Assembly: GCA_016946835.1 (NCBI GenBank)
Contig: JACVTC010000160.1
Span: forward strand, 35,001 to 95,000
DNA length: 60,000 nt
Reading direction: 5' to 3'
DNA from: Neocallimastix lanati (nom. inval.)
Taxonomy: Eukaryota > Neocallimastigomycota > Neocallimastigomycetes > Neocallimastigales > Neocallimastigaceae
The position numbers and the translations under genes were made by a program. Positions 11,114 to 23,325 of this stretch are shown piece after piece. The first letter of the stretch is position 1. Each line of letters begins with the position of its first letter. The notes beneath the pieces were generated by a model. The model made no database searches, was not told the DNA's origin, and saw nothing but the letters and a program-made list of their open reading frames with translations.

Positions 11114-11940
11114 ATGGAAGAACCCATTGTATTCAAAAAACGTGGAAAAAAAAATAGTCATAAAAGAAAAAAGGTAGTTATAGACGAAGGTGATGGTAGT
11201 GAAGAAGAAACCGTTATTATTAAAAAAAAGAGAGATAACAATGTTACCTTAAATTCTGTATCTTCGGGATTATCAAAAGAAGAGAAAGAAAAAAGAAAAA
11301 AAGATATAGTTGATGTTTCATTTAAATCCACAGGATTAGCAACTTCCAATCTTCCCAGTGATATGGGAGCAACACAAACAATTGAAATTGATACGGATGT
11401 TAAAAATGATGCAGTTTCTCTTTTACAAAAACAACTTAATATGACTGAAGTAAGTAAAGTTAACTTTTAATATTATAAAAATATATATTAAAAATTGTTT
11501 TAAAAAAAAAATATATATATATATATATATAATTTTTATATTAAATAATTATAGAAGTATACAAGAACTTTTATTAAATTTAAAAAATTTTTAAATATGA
11601 AATTAAATTAAAAATTAAATTAAATTAAAAAAAAAAAAAAAAAAATGAAGGAAGAATTAAATTCAGGAACATATAAAGGTTCTTCAGCTTATAAACAATA
11701 TATTAAAAAGAAAGATAATGTTACAGGAAATGCAGCAACTTCAAAAATACGAGCTGGACCTCAGCGTGCACCAACCAATGTCAGAGTAACGTGTCGTTTT
11801 GATTATCAACCAGATATTTGTAAAGATTACAAAGAAACTGGTAAGTTTAATATAAATTAAAAAATAAAAATAATAATAAAAATAAAAATAATAATAAAAA
11901 TAAAAAATAAAATAAAATGATTTTTTAATGATTTCTTAAA

Positions 11941-11976
<36 letters not shown>

Positions 11977-12480
11977 TTACTGTGGTTATGGCGATAGTTG
12001 TAAATTCCTTCATGATAGAGGAGACTATAAATCAGGTTGGCAGTTAGATAGAGAATGGGAAGAAAAACAAAAACGTTTAGCGAATGAAGAAGAAGAACTA
12101 AATAATTATCTTATTGGTGAAGATGGTAGTGATGAGAGTAGTGATGAAGAATTACCATTTGCTTGTCTCATTTGTCGTAAAGATTTTGTCAATCCAATTA
12201 AAACAAAGTAAGTCCATTATTTAATATATCCTTTATATATATATATACCATAAATAGTTTTTATATAAATTATTTATAAATAAAATAAATTAAAAAGATA
12301 AAATAATTTGAAAAAATAATAATGATAATAATGAAATATGAAATATATTGTTTATATATCAATTTAATTTTTTTTTTTTATATAATTACAATGAATAATA
12401 TATATATATTAAAATGATAATACTATTCAATATTTAATATTTAATATTATTAATAATAATAAATATATATATATTTATTA

Positions 12481-12520
<40 letters not shown>

Positions 12521-12751
12521 TGTGGACATTATTTCTGTGAAAAATGTGCTATTGAAAATCATGCTAAAACCAAAAAATGTTTTGCTTGTAACGCTTATAC
12601 CTACGGACAATTTAATTATGCTAAAGAATTAGTGGAAAAGTTAAAAGAACGAAAGAAGCGTATTGAAGAAAGAGAAAAAGCTGTTCAAGAATCAATGAAA
12701 GAACAAAATGAAGAATGGAATGAAAATAATGATGATAAAGATGAAGAATAA
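11114..12751 (+). CDS. CWC24: CWC24/RNF113-type splicing factor, CCCH and RING fingers
   Basis: Spliceosome-associated protein; the yeast homologue Cwc24 acts around catalytic activation. Exons: 11114-11449, 11651-11840, 11976-12207 and 12520-12751, giving 990 nt and 329 aa. All donors are GTAAGT and all junctions are in frame. A charged N-terminus (1-110) is followed by the family block [16 protein letters not shown] and [15 protein letters not shown]. The CCCH finger is C169-x8-C178-x5-C184-x3-H188 and runs into [16 protein letters not shown]. An acidic linker leads to a C3HC4 RING: C239-x2-C242, C254-x-H256-x2-C259-x2-C262, C273-x2-C276. The order of domains, the spacing and the [14 protein letters not shown] signature match RNF113A/Cwc24. 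The tail is charged and helical-looking ([16 protein letters not shown]). All three introns end in a long poly-A tract next to the acceptor (19, 28 and 32 A). Confidence 0.95.
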
Positions 12752-13470
12752 CATAAGAATAAAAACTAAAAATAAAAATTAAAAAATAAAAATAAAAATA
12801 AAAATAAAAATTGATAATTAATATATATTATATATAAATGTTTTATAAGAGTTATTATAATTAATAACAATATATCAAATATATTCATAAAAATAAATTT
12901 TTTTTTTATTTAAATATAAAATTAAATGTAATATATATTATATAGTTATAAAAAACAAAGCTATCTCAAGAAAAAAAAAAATATATATTTATATACTTTT
13001 CTTTTTATTTTATACTTTTTAATTTATTTAATTTAATTTAATTGTAATATTTATTATTTAAGTAATTATAAACCATTAAAAAAATATAATTTTTAAAACA
13101 ATAAAACAAATATTATTATTTAAAGATATCTTTTTTAAATTTTTTAATTTTACAATATTATAATATACTTAATTAATTTATTAATAATTATAATATTTAA
13201 AAATATATTATATATATTTTTTTTTAATAATCATTTATTATTATAATTCTTTATTATTAATGTTATTATTTTTATTTTTATTATTATTGAACAAATAACA
13301 AATTTTTATATATATGCTATTCCTTTCAATTATAATATTTTTCATTAGAATTTTTTTTTTATACATATAAAATTATATATATTAATTAAGAATTCATTGT
13401 ATGCAATATATTTTAATTATATATATATTATTTTATTTAACAAAAAATAAATAAAAATAATAAACATTTT
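12752..13470. other. Intergenic A/T-rich DNA downstream of CWC24
   Basis: Begins with AAAAAT-type repeats (about 12765-12810), then A/T runs. Nothing else recognised. Confidence 0.6.
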
Positions 13471-13852
13471 GGGTGTGGGGCATTTCGCCAAATTGCATTT
13501 CGCCAAATTGCATTTCGCCAGATTGCATTTCGCCAATTTTTTTGAAAGCATGTGGCGTATTAAAAAAATGTGGCATTTCGCCAAATTGAAAATTATTAAA
13601 TAAACAAATAAATCAATAAATAAAATTAAATATTATTAATATTGCATAAAAACAATTTTAAAAAAAATATATTTTGAATTAATATTTATTTATTTATTCA
13701 TTTATTTATATCAAGACTCTACTTGTCGAAATGCAACCTGGCGAAAAGCAACTTGGGGAAATGCAACTTGGGGAAATGCAACATTTTAATACTACGCCAC
13801 TTGGCGAAATGCAACCTGGCGAAATGCAATTTGAGGAAATGCAACTCTCCCC
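13471..13852. mobile_element. MITE-like element with GCATTTCGCC subterminal repeats (fullest copy)
   Basis: The left end has four tandem GCATTTCGCC/AATT units, then ATGTGGCGTATT, then an AAATTGAAAATTATTAAAT and AATAAATC tract. The right half carries the complement: an ATTTATTTATTCATTTATTT tract, then TACGCCACTTGGCGAAATGC units ending GAAATGCAACTCTCC. The two halves can pair, so a single strand could fold into a long hairpin. There is no coding capacity. Other copies or halves lie at 4683, 14345, 15288, 30685 (with its tail at 33785) and 51915. Confidence 0.7.
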
Positions 13853-13965
13853 ATCAAATGTATTTTGTATGTATAAATAACATTAAATTATGTATTCTTA
13901 AAAAATAAGCCTTTTGCTTCAAATAAATAAAGTTAATAAATAAAAAAATATTGAGATTTTTAACA
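13853..13965. repeat. Dispersed repeat shared with 50494-50670
   Basis: ATCAAATGTATTTTGTATGT, then CATTAAATTATGTATTCTTA, then AATAAGCC and CTTCAAATAAATAAAG. The same blocks, in the same order with few changes, occur at 50494-50600, and part of them again at 50600-50655. The family is unknown, with no ORF. Confidence 0.6.
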
Positions 13966-14344
13966 GTAATAATGAGAAAAGTATGTGTGTTTTTTATAAT
14001 AAACTTTATTTATTTTTGTATTTATTTAATACATAAATTTTATTAATGTAAAGAACTCATTTTTTTAAGATAATAAAAATAATTATTTTTTATAGTAAAA
14101 ATTACATATTTAATCATGTGATAATTCTATGAATTAATACACATAGATAAATGTTACACAACATAAAAATATAAGAATAAAATATTAATGTAAGATAAGA
14201 ATATAATATTGATAATAATATAAGAATATAAAAATATAATATTAATAATATAAAAATATAAAATAAAATGTGATTATTTTAACAAATAATAAAAAAAAAA
14301 TTTAACCTAATCACTAATATTTATAAGGGTTAAGTTTTAAAATA
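13966..14344. other. A/T-rich stretch, nothing recognised
   Basis: Only ATAAGAATATAA-like short repeats. Confidence 0.55.
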
Positions 14345-14530
14345 AATAGTGGTGGAGAGTTTCATTTCCCCAGATTGCATTTCTCCAGGTTATATTTCGC
14401 AAGTGGCATAGTATTAATATGCTGCATTTCCCCAAGATGCATTTCTCCAGATTGCATTTAACCAAGTGGCGTATTGATATAAATAAATGAGTGAATAAAT
14501 AAAAATTCAAAATTGTTTTTTAAGATTTTT
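14345..14530. mobile_element. MITE-like family, half copy (reverse orientation)
   Basis: Starts GGTGGAGAGTTTCATTTCCC and continues through three TTGCATTTCTCCAG-like units to CAAGTGGCGTATTGATATAA. This is the reverse complement of the right end of the copy at 13471-13852. It could be one end of an element whose other end is at 15288-15370, with other DNA between. Confidence 0.55.
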
Positions 14531-14773
14531 TATATAATATCTATTAAATAATCAATATTATTTTTACAAATATAATTTACTGATTGTAATTACAATATTT
14601 AATTGTAAAGATATATTTTAATATTTGGTAAAATAGTAATAAAATAATTATATATAATATTTAATTATAAAAATATATTTAATTAATAAAGATATATTTT
14701 AATATTTTATAATATTTAACAAAAGATTTGATTTATTTAGCTAAAGTTTTAATTTCCTCAGTCTATATTATTA

Positions 14774-14799
<26 letters not shown>

Positions 14800-14805
<6 letters not shown>

Positions 14806-14990
14806 CCAGCTGTTCTCTTTTCATAATCAATGTAATATTCGGATTCTTCTTCTTACAATTCTTATAATAATTTATTTTTTTTGTAAATAATTTTTTAAGT
14901 ATTTATCAAAAAATTCTGGATTCTGAAGCATTATTTGTAATATGATTAATATTATCATAATAATTCCAATTTTCAGTTTCATAGCTAATT
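14800..14990 (-). pseudogene. MULE transposase C-terminal fragment
   Basis: The minus strand reads ETENWNYYDNINHITNNASE, then SRIF with stops, and in another frame EEESEYYIDYEKRTAGI. It lines up with HITNNVSESF and KYLSYNDYERKS in the fragment at 6790-7215. Stops and frameshifts make it dead. Confidence 0.5.
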
Positions 14991-15087
14991 TAATATTTTT
15001 TTTTAATTCTATAAATAATTATTATTTATAATTTTAGTCATTATCATCATCATAATTATTAATGACAATACTTTTATAAATATTACT

Positions 15088-15280
15088 ATACTATTTATAT
15101 TATTATTTATTTTGTTATTATTGTTATTATTATTAAAATAATTAAAGTATAAATAATTAATTCTTTCATTATATGTACTATTTATACTATTTATATTATT
15201 ATTTATTTTGTTATTATTGTTATTATTATTAAAATAATTAAAGTATAAATAATTAATTCTTTCATTATATATAAAGCATT
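15088..15280. repeat. 96-bp tandem duplication
   Basis: ACTATTTATATTATTATTTA starts at 15090 and again at 15186. The two 96-bp copies are almost identical, down to AATTAATTCTTTCATTATAT. Confidence 0.85.
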
Positions 15281-15287
15281 CATATCC

Positions 15288-15375
15288 ATGGGAGTGTTGC
15301 ATTTCGCCAAATTGAAAATTATTAAATGAATAAATGAATAAATAAAATTAAATAATATTAAGATTGATATGAGTA
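15288..15375. mobile_element. MITE-like family, half copy
   Basis: GGGAGTGTTGCATTTCGCCA, then AATTGAAAATTATTAAATGA and an AAATGAATAAA tract. This is the left half of the family. Confidence 0.55.
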
Positions 15376-15846
15376 TTTAAATATTAAAAAAAAAATTTTT
15401 TTTTCTTTTATAGATATATTACTTTACAGATATCTGTTTAAATATAAAAATATAAGTTTAATAATAAAGTATTTCTTAATTAAATTATATATATATTTTA
15501 CATATATTATTAATTTTTAATTTTTAAATCCAATAAGAAATAAAAAAAAAAAGAAATAAAAGTTAATTCTTTTTATATTCTTTTTATATTTTATTATTAT
15601 TATTATTAATTTTTTTATTTTTTTTTTTTAAAATTTTTTATTACATTTTTTTTAATTTTTTAAAACATCTTTTTATATATATAATTTATAATTATCTTTT
15701 GTGTTTATATAATGAATTTGCTATTACTAATAAAATTTGTTTTTATTTTTATTCTTATTTTTTATTTATTTATTTATTTATTTTTTTTTGTTAACTGTAT
15801 ACATTTATATTTTATATTTATAATCTAATTAAATTTTCTCTTTCTA

Positions 15847-15877
<31 letters not shown>

Positions 15878-16219
15878 GTATTATTATTATTATTATTAAT
15901 AAAACATTGTATATAATAAAATAGTAATAATAATAATAATAAAAGAGAAATAAATTAAAAAGATATATATAAATAAATATAAATAAATTAGGAAAAAAAA
16001 TATAATAAGAATTTTATAGTAATAATGCAAAATTATAAATTTGTAATTTTTTTTTGTTATATATAATATTTATATTATATACATTTTTTTTTTCTAAAAA
16101 AGAAAAAAATATTAAATTAAATATTTAAATATATAAAATTGATATATTTATGTGTATATAATAAAAGGATATATATTTTTTAATTCATATATATTATTTA
16201 AATTATGAAATTTATTGAT

Positions 16220-16259
<40 letters not shown>

Positions 16260-16263
16260 CAAA

Positions 16264-16313
<50 letters not shown>

Positions 16314-16949
16314 TATATATTTTTCTAATAATAAATAAATATATATATTACTTAGTGTTTTTATTTGTCCTTTCCTTTTCCTTTTCCTTTTTTTTTCTTT
16401 TCCTTTAATATTTTTTCTTTTGCTTTAATATTTTTTCTTTTCTTTTTCTTTTTTTTTTTATTTTTTTTTTGTCTGATAATTATTTTTTCTTAATTATTTT
16501 TTCCTGATATATAATTTTTTTTTGATATTTTTTATTTTTTTATTATTATTTTTTATTTATTGAAAATTTTTTCATAAGTTCTTTTTTCTGATTTATTTAT
16601 ATTTTCTTTTTATTTTTTTTATTTTATTTTTGTGTAATTTTTAATATAATTAATTTTTCATTTAATTATTATTATTATTATTTTTAAATTTTAATTTTTT
16701 TATAATATTAATTATAATAATATTATTAAAATTATTTATTTTTATTTTTATTTATTTATTTATTTTTTTTAATTTTATTATATTATTTTTTTTTATTTTC
16801 CCTTTTATTTTATTTATTTTTATTTTTATTTTTATTATTATATTATTTTTATTTTATTTTATTTTTATTTTTTTTTTTTTGCTTTTTTTATTGATTATTC
16901 CTTTAATTTTTTTTTTTTTATTTTTTTATTTTTCGAATATTGTTATATG

Positions 16950-16994
<45 letters not shown>

Positions 16995-17131
16995 ATATAT
17001 TATTTTTTTTATCCTTTTTTATTTATTTTTCTTCCTTTAAAATCCTTATTGTTTAAAAAAATGTTAGTAATTTTTTTTTAAACCGCCAAATTGATTACGA
17101 TATATATAATCATTTCATTCCAATTTTAAAT
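15376..17131. other. Very low-complexity, T-rich gene-free stretch
   Basis: Long T- and A-runs (for example poly-A and poly-T at about 16221-16308 and poly-T at about 16952-16987) and TTTTA/TTTTC-type repeats. Apparent ORFs are homopolymer translations. It forms the 3' flank of the makorin gene. Confidence 0.7.
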
Positions 17132-17733
17132 TTATTTTTTGTTATTTTTGTTATTTTTGTTATTTTCTTTTTCATTATTACTATTATCTTTTTCAATTTC
17201 ATTAAAATTATTAATTGCTGTAATAGTATTATTTAAATTGGACAGAATTGGATTACATTGATTAGAATTTCCATTGTGATGACATGGGCAATTACAATTA
17301 ATATGTGTTAAATTTTGATTTACTCTAGAGGTAGAAGAAAATCCTGAATTTGGAGTAATTGGGGATGAGGTTTGAGAAGATGGATGATAGGAAGAAGCAG
17401 ATTCTACAGATACGGTTACTTCTGATGAATTACTATTACCATTATTATTGTTATTATTTGCATTATTATTATGACGAATATGCAGAATAGTTTCTGGTTC
17501 ACGGAAAGCCCTACCTCCTTCAGATATCAAAATAATTTGACTTAATGTACTTAGTAAAGTTTGAATATCATGATCATCAAAGGATGAAGCTTCAATTATT
17601 TCACGAATTTGTCTTTTAATAATCATAATAAAAATAATAATAATAAACAAACAAATAAATAAATTATATATATTTATATAAATTGTAGTTAATAAATAAG
17701 AGTATGTATTAATTATTTATAATAAATATATAT

Positions 17734-17791
<58 letters not shown>

Positions 17792-19076
17792 CCTTAAAAC
17801 TTCAGAATTCCACCATTCTTCACTTTGACTAATATAATGTAAATCTGTATTTCTTGAACTTCTGTATTCTAATTGAACATGGGGTGGACCTAAAACAGCT
17901 CTTTCGCCATTTGGTAATAAGTGAGCGTAAAAACCTATTAAAAAAAATATTTAATATAAAAAAAAAAAGAAAAAAAATTTTTTTTTATATTATATATGTT
18001 TATATTTACATTCATCTCCAAATGGACAAAATTGATGCTCAGGATATCTGTAATATTTACAGCGTATCTTCATTCTTGATTTTCTATATTCATTAATTAT
18101 TAAATTCTTTTCTTCCTCATTTTTTGGATAAATACTAGATGGTATTATATAAAAAGAAATCTGTTATAAAATAAAATATATATTAATTTTTAATATATTT
18201 AATTGAAATTAATATATTAATGATAAATATTATTTAAATATAATGCTAAATTTTTAAAATTATATATATTAATAATAATTATTATTATTTTATTTTTTTT
18301 ATTTCATAATTATTTTTTATACCTTTCTGCATAATGGACATGATTTCACAGAAGATAAATTTAAAACAGTGGATCTCCATTTTTTAATACAATTATAACA
18401 AAAAACATGATTACAATTGGCTTTATTAAATTTAATTTAATTTATTTTTTTCATTTTAAATATATATATTATAATGTTTTATATATTAATATTGAGAAAA
18501 AAATATATATATTTATATTATATATAATTTAATAAATATATTTAATAAAAAAAAATTTTTTAAATTATACTAAAATAACCTAATAAACCAAGTGTTTTAT
18601 CTCCATTTAATGATGATATTTTTTCATAACAAATACCACATTCAACAATAGGAAATTGATGATCAAACGAAATTTCATTATTTTCATCAAAGTCAATTAA
18701 ATTGGACAATGAAAATTCTGGATGACAGCCAGTATCAGGCAATTTTTCACTTTGACAACATTTCGATTGGAATTCCTTGGCTTTTGGATTTAATGAAGTA
18801 GTATTAATTTGAGAACTTAAATCGGATTTGAAATTAACACTATTATTATTATTTATAATGGAAATTCTTTCAAATTCAAATTCATTAATTAAAATTTCTT
18901 CTCTAGAATGTGATTTACAAAATTTCTTGTGGTCTATTTAAATATTTATATATCAAAAATATATAATATTATATATATATATAAAATATTATTTAATAAT
19001 TAATAAATTTGAAAAAAAAAAATAATATAAAAAAAATATGATAATAATAATTAATAATAATAATTATAATGGTGAT

Positions 19077-19111
<35 letters not shown>

Positions 19112-19450
19112 GACTGTATAATGGTATTGATAATAATAATGTGAATGTTAATAATTTTATATTTTTTTTTTGAAATTTTAATTTAATATATTTTCATTAT
19201 TAAACAAACAAACAAACAAACAAAAAAAAAAAAACTATATGTAATTTTCATATATATATTTGTAATATATTTTTTTTTTCTTTGAAATAATAGCTTAATT
19301 CACTGTAATACACTTTTATAATTACAAATCATCTATATTATGTTCATGTTTAATTATAAAATGATATATGAGTAATTTTTCTGAAATAATATTTAATAAA
19401 ATGAATAAATTGTTATTATTATAACTTTGTTATTTATACTCATAATAAAT

Positions 19451-19497
<47 letters not shown>

Positions 19498-20362
19498 TAA
19501 TGATATTTGAATATTAATTTGATACATTTTTATTATTAAAAATCAATAGTAATATATAAATAGTATGATATTTGAATATATTTCTATGAAATATTTATTT
19601 ATTTCAATTCATTCTTTTTATTATTAACAATTTCATATATGTATATATTTAATAATAAAGATTATAATTATATATATATTATTTTTGAATAATTTTATCA
19701 TTTGATTTAAAGAGTTATAATATATATAAGTTGTTTATATAAAATATTTAATGTTGTAATAATATATATGTTTTAAGAAAAATTTTATTGCATAAATTTA
19801 TTTATTGTAATTATGTATTATTATATATTAAAATATATATATATATTTAAACAACAATAATAACTATTTGTTCCAGTTACATTTATTGTCATTATTAATG
19901 TTATTAATTTGTTTCATTGATACATATAATTATATAATATATAATATATAATATATAATATATAATATATATAATATATATAACGTATACATAATAAATA
20001 ATGAAAAATTATATATATAAAGATATATGATAAATACCTATAATTTGATTCTGAATTGGCAATAAAGGATTGAATACATTTTTATGACATCTTTCACAAG
20101 CTAAACCATGAATAAATTGACATTCTTGACCATATTTACATTGATTTAACAAATGAAAATAACATAATTTGTATTTTTTAGCATAAGCATAGTGTAAATT
20201 TTCTGTTTCATTAATGTTATTAATGTTATTACTATAGTTGTGGATGTGATTATGATAAGTTTGTCGGTTAAGTCTATTATTACTATTATGACTGCGTCTA
20301 TTTCTATGATTGGTTTGGTTTTGTTGTTGTATTGGCTCAATTGTAGAAGAAAATGTTCTCAT
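17132..20362 (-). CDS. Makorin-type RING E3 ubiquitin ligase
   Basis: RNA-binding RING ubiquitin ligase of the makorin family. Minus-strand exons: 20362-20038, 18933-18580, 18420-18323, 18160-18010, 17934-17793 and 17612-17132, giving 1551 nt and 516 aa, all in frame. Donors are GTATTT, GTTATT, GTATAA, GTAAAT and GTATAA; intron 1 is 1.1 kb. Domains in order: an N/Q/H-rich head (1-60); CCCH finger C67-x7-C75-x5-C81-x3-H85; a makorin Cys-His segment with C89, C92 and HKKFCKSH (110-117); RING C207-x2-C210, C229-x-H231-x2-C234-x2-C237, C254-x2-C257; a second CCCH finger C293-x10-C304-x5-C310-x3-H314 running into YAHLLPNGERA; then SEEWWNSEVLR and an N-rich tail. CCCH, Cys-His, RING, CCCH is the diagnostic makorin order. 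Vertebrate makorins usually have extra CCCH fingers; here only one precedes the RING. Confidence 0.93.
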
Positions 20363-20968
20363 TTTACCATAAATAAAAATATATTTTTATTTAATAGTTT
20401 TCTTTTTCTGAAATAATTACTTTATTCTTATTATTATTTTTATAAATATTAATAGATTTTTTTTTTTTTTATTTTTGTATGTTTTATTAATATATTAAAT
20501 TAAAAAAAATGTTGTTTGCTTAGATATTTATTATATGGATAAAAAAAAAGTAGGATAAATAAAATAAAAATATAAAAATCTTATAATTTTAATAAAATAT
20601 ATAATAATATACAATTTTAAAAAAAAAAATTATTAATAAAAGTAATTACTAGAAAGGTTTTTTATTTAATAATAAAATAATAATAAAATAATAATAACAA
20701 CAATAATAAATTATGATAGTATATACAAGTTATATTTATAGTAAATGATAATAATGAAGATAATTATAGTTACCTTTTTTTTTTTTTTTTTTTTTTAAAT
20801 ATATTGTAATTATGTCACTTATTCAATAAGATGCATATAAATATTAATATGAAACTTTATTTAATAGATGAATAATGAGTATAAGAATATATCAGAATGT
20901 TAATATATAAATGAATTTTTTTATTTTTATTTTAGCTATTATTTTCATTCCTTTATTATTATTGTATA

Positions 20969-21000
<32 letters not shown>

Positions 21001-22189
21001 AATATTTTTATACTTTTTATTTTTTTTTTTGTAATATTAAATATAATTATTTTATTATTATATTTATTATTATTTTTATTTTTTGATAGTATATATATTT
21101 TTATTTATTTATTATTATTATCAATTATTTGACTTTTGACTTTTTTATTAATTGCAAATTGCTGAATTGAAAAATGTAATTTTTATTGTTATTTTAATTT
21201 TTGTTTTATTATTATATATATATATGTTTTTTATTTTTTATTTTTTTTTTTTTATTTCATTATTTTTTTAATTAGCTTTAAGGGAAAATATATTTTATTT
21301 GTTTCGGATAATTTATATATAAAAAAAGAAAGAAATAAAATAAAATAAAATAAAATAAAATAAAATAAAATAAAATAAAATAAAAAAAAAACTAATTTAT
21401 ATTTCTTTTTTTCTAAAAAAAAAAATTTTAAAAAAAATAAAGAATTATCAAACTACTTTTGATTATGAAAAATTTATATGAAAAAAAATTTTTTTCAATA
21501 TTTTATTTATAATAAATTTATAAAAATTATAATTTTATAAATAAATAACATTATACTTTATATAAAAAAAAATTAATAAAAGAAAATAGTTGAATATATA
21601 AAGTAATAATGCTATTTTAAAAGAATAGTATAGTATTACTTAAATAGTAATGAAAATATTTAACAATTTTTATGGTATAATTGACATATTAACAAATTTA
21701 TTATATATTATATATTATATACTATTTTAAAAGATAATAGGCTTTCTTGTTTTATATATAAATATATATATTTTTTCTTTAATAATTATAAATTAAAATA
21801 GGTTTATTTTTTTTAAAAATAATAAAATTTATATTTTATTATGATACATTAATAATACTAATAATATTATATTTAAATTATTATGAATATTAGTAATAAT
21901 AATTATTTTTTTTAAATTTTTAATTAATATTATTAGATAAAATGTTGTTATGATTAAAATGTTATGATTATAATTATTAATTATTAATTATTATTATTTA
22001 TTATTTGTTATTTATGATAATAAATTAGTTAATAATAGTTTAAAAATTTCTTAAATGAAAGACATCCAAAAAAGAAAATATTGCTAGAAACTTTAATTTA
22101 TATTAAATTTTATTTATTATAGTTTTATATATAATATATTATAATATATATTATATATACCATATTTTATTTAAAATTTTTTAATATTA
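20363..22189. other. Gene-free A/T-rich stretch
   Basis: Contains poly-T near 20777-20796, an AT dinucleotide tract near 20967-20984, and a (TAAAA)n tract at about 21336-21385. The open frame at 20911-21132 is I/L/F-only and is not credible. Confidence 0.65.
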
Positions 22190-22378
22190 AATTTCAAAAA
22201 ATAAAAAATTAAATAATTTTAATATTAAATTTCAAAAAATAAAAAATTAAATAATTTTAATATTAAATTTCAAAAAATAAAAAATTAAATAATTTTAATA
22301 TTAAATTTCAAAAAATAAAAATTAAATAATTTTAATATTAAATTTCAAAAAATAAAAATTAAATAATTTTAATATTAA
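22190..22378. repeat. 38-bp tandem repeat, five copies
   Basis: The word ATTTCAAAAAAT recurs at 22191, 22229, 22267, 22305 and 22342 (spacings 38, 38, 38, 37). Each is followed by AAATAATTTTAATATTAA. The array lies at the edge of the larger satellite block. Confidence 0.9.
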
Positions 22379-22424
22379 GAAGCTTAAAATAAAAAAAAAT
22401 AAAAAAAGAAAAAAGATTTGTAAT

Positions 22425-22815
22425 ATTTAATAATAAATAAATAATAATAAATAAATAATAAATAATAGATAATAAATAATAAATAATAAATAATAAATAA
22501 TAAATAATAATAAATAAATAATAAATAATAGATAATAAATAATAAATAATAAATAATAATAAATAATAAATAATAAATAATAAATAATAAATAATAAATA
22601 ATAAATAATAAATAATAAATAATAAATAATAAATAATAAATAAAATAATAAATAATAATAATAATAATAAATAATAAATAATAAATAATAAATAATAAAT
22701 AATAAATAATAAATAATAAATAATAAATAATAAATAATAAATAATAAATAATAAATAATAAATAATAAATATTAAATAAAATAATAATAATAATAAATAA
22801 TAAATAATAAATAGT
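22425..22815. repeat. TAATAAA-type array
   Basis: About 390 bp of TAATAAA/TAAATAA units with TAATAATAA inserts. Confidence 0.9.
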
Positions 22816-23325
22816 AATATACTGATTTAAATGATATTAATTAAATTTAATATATTTCTATATATTACCAATAATTTGTCATGTATATTTAATAATTAAT
22901 TAATTTATTTTAATTTTAAAAGTTCTTTTATTTATTTCATTATATTTTATTAATTGATATATATAATATTATATTAAGAAAATATTTTATTAAAAAAGAA
23001 AAAGAAAATAAAATAAGAAAATAAAAAAAGATTTTTTTATTTATTAATCATTTTATTGATATATTAAAATATATCAGCAGGAAGAGGCACAGGTTCTTTA
23101 TTTTTTATTTCAAATTATAAACTATGAATTTAAATAATAAGATGAATCAATATTAGTGGTATAGTGATTAATTAAATTGTAAAATTTTAAATTAAAACAA
23201 TCTAATGGTGATAAATATTAGAATCAAAAGGTTTATTAAAAAAAGTATATTCTGTCATATACAAAATTAAATAATTAAGGTACTTTTATTAAATATAATA
23301 TTATAATTAAGTTTTATACTTTAAA
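22816..23325. other. Unique A/T-rich spacer between satellite arrays
   Basis: No ORF. It includes TTAGTGGTATAGTGATTA (about 23153-23170), which faintly resembles a tRNA A-box, and a short less-A/T segment, CAGCAGGAAGAGGCACAGG (23074-23092). Confidence 0.5.

Noticed and set aside
11158-11349. Minus-strand ORF inside the CWC24-like gene
   Set aside because: Antisense shadow of exon 1, which is secured by protein similarity and splice sites.
13723-13908. 61-codon frame with repeated KCNL words
   Set aside because: It is the translation of the tandem GCGAAATGCAAC units at the right end of the MITE-like element.
15009-15302. 97-codon Asn-rich minus-strand ORF
   Set aside because: Produced by the 96-bp tandem duplication (a multiple of three keeps the frame) and low complexity; no domain.
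20146-20340. Alternative-frame ORF in makorin exon 1, and frames at 17854-18096 and 3380-3652
   Set aside because: Shadows of the makorin and RPL26 exons; the real frames carry the conserved Cys/His or ribosomal motifs.
23153-23172. TTAGTGGTATAGTGATTA resembling a tRNA A-box
   Set aside because: The following sequence has no anticodon arm or B-box; the similarity is too short.
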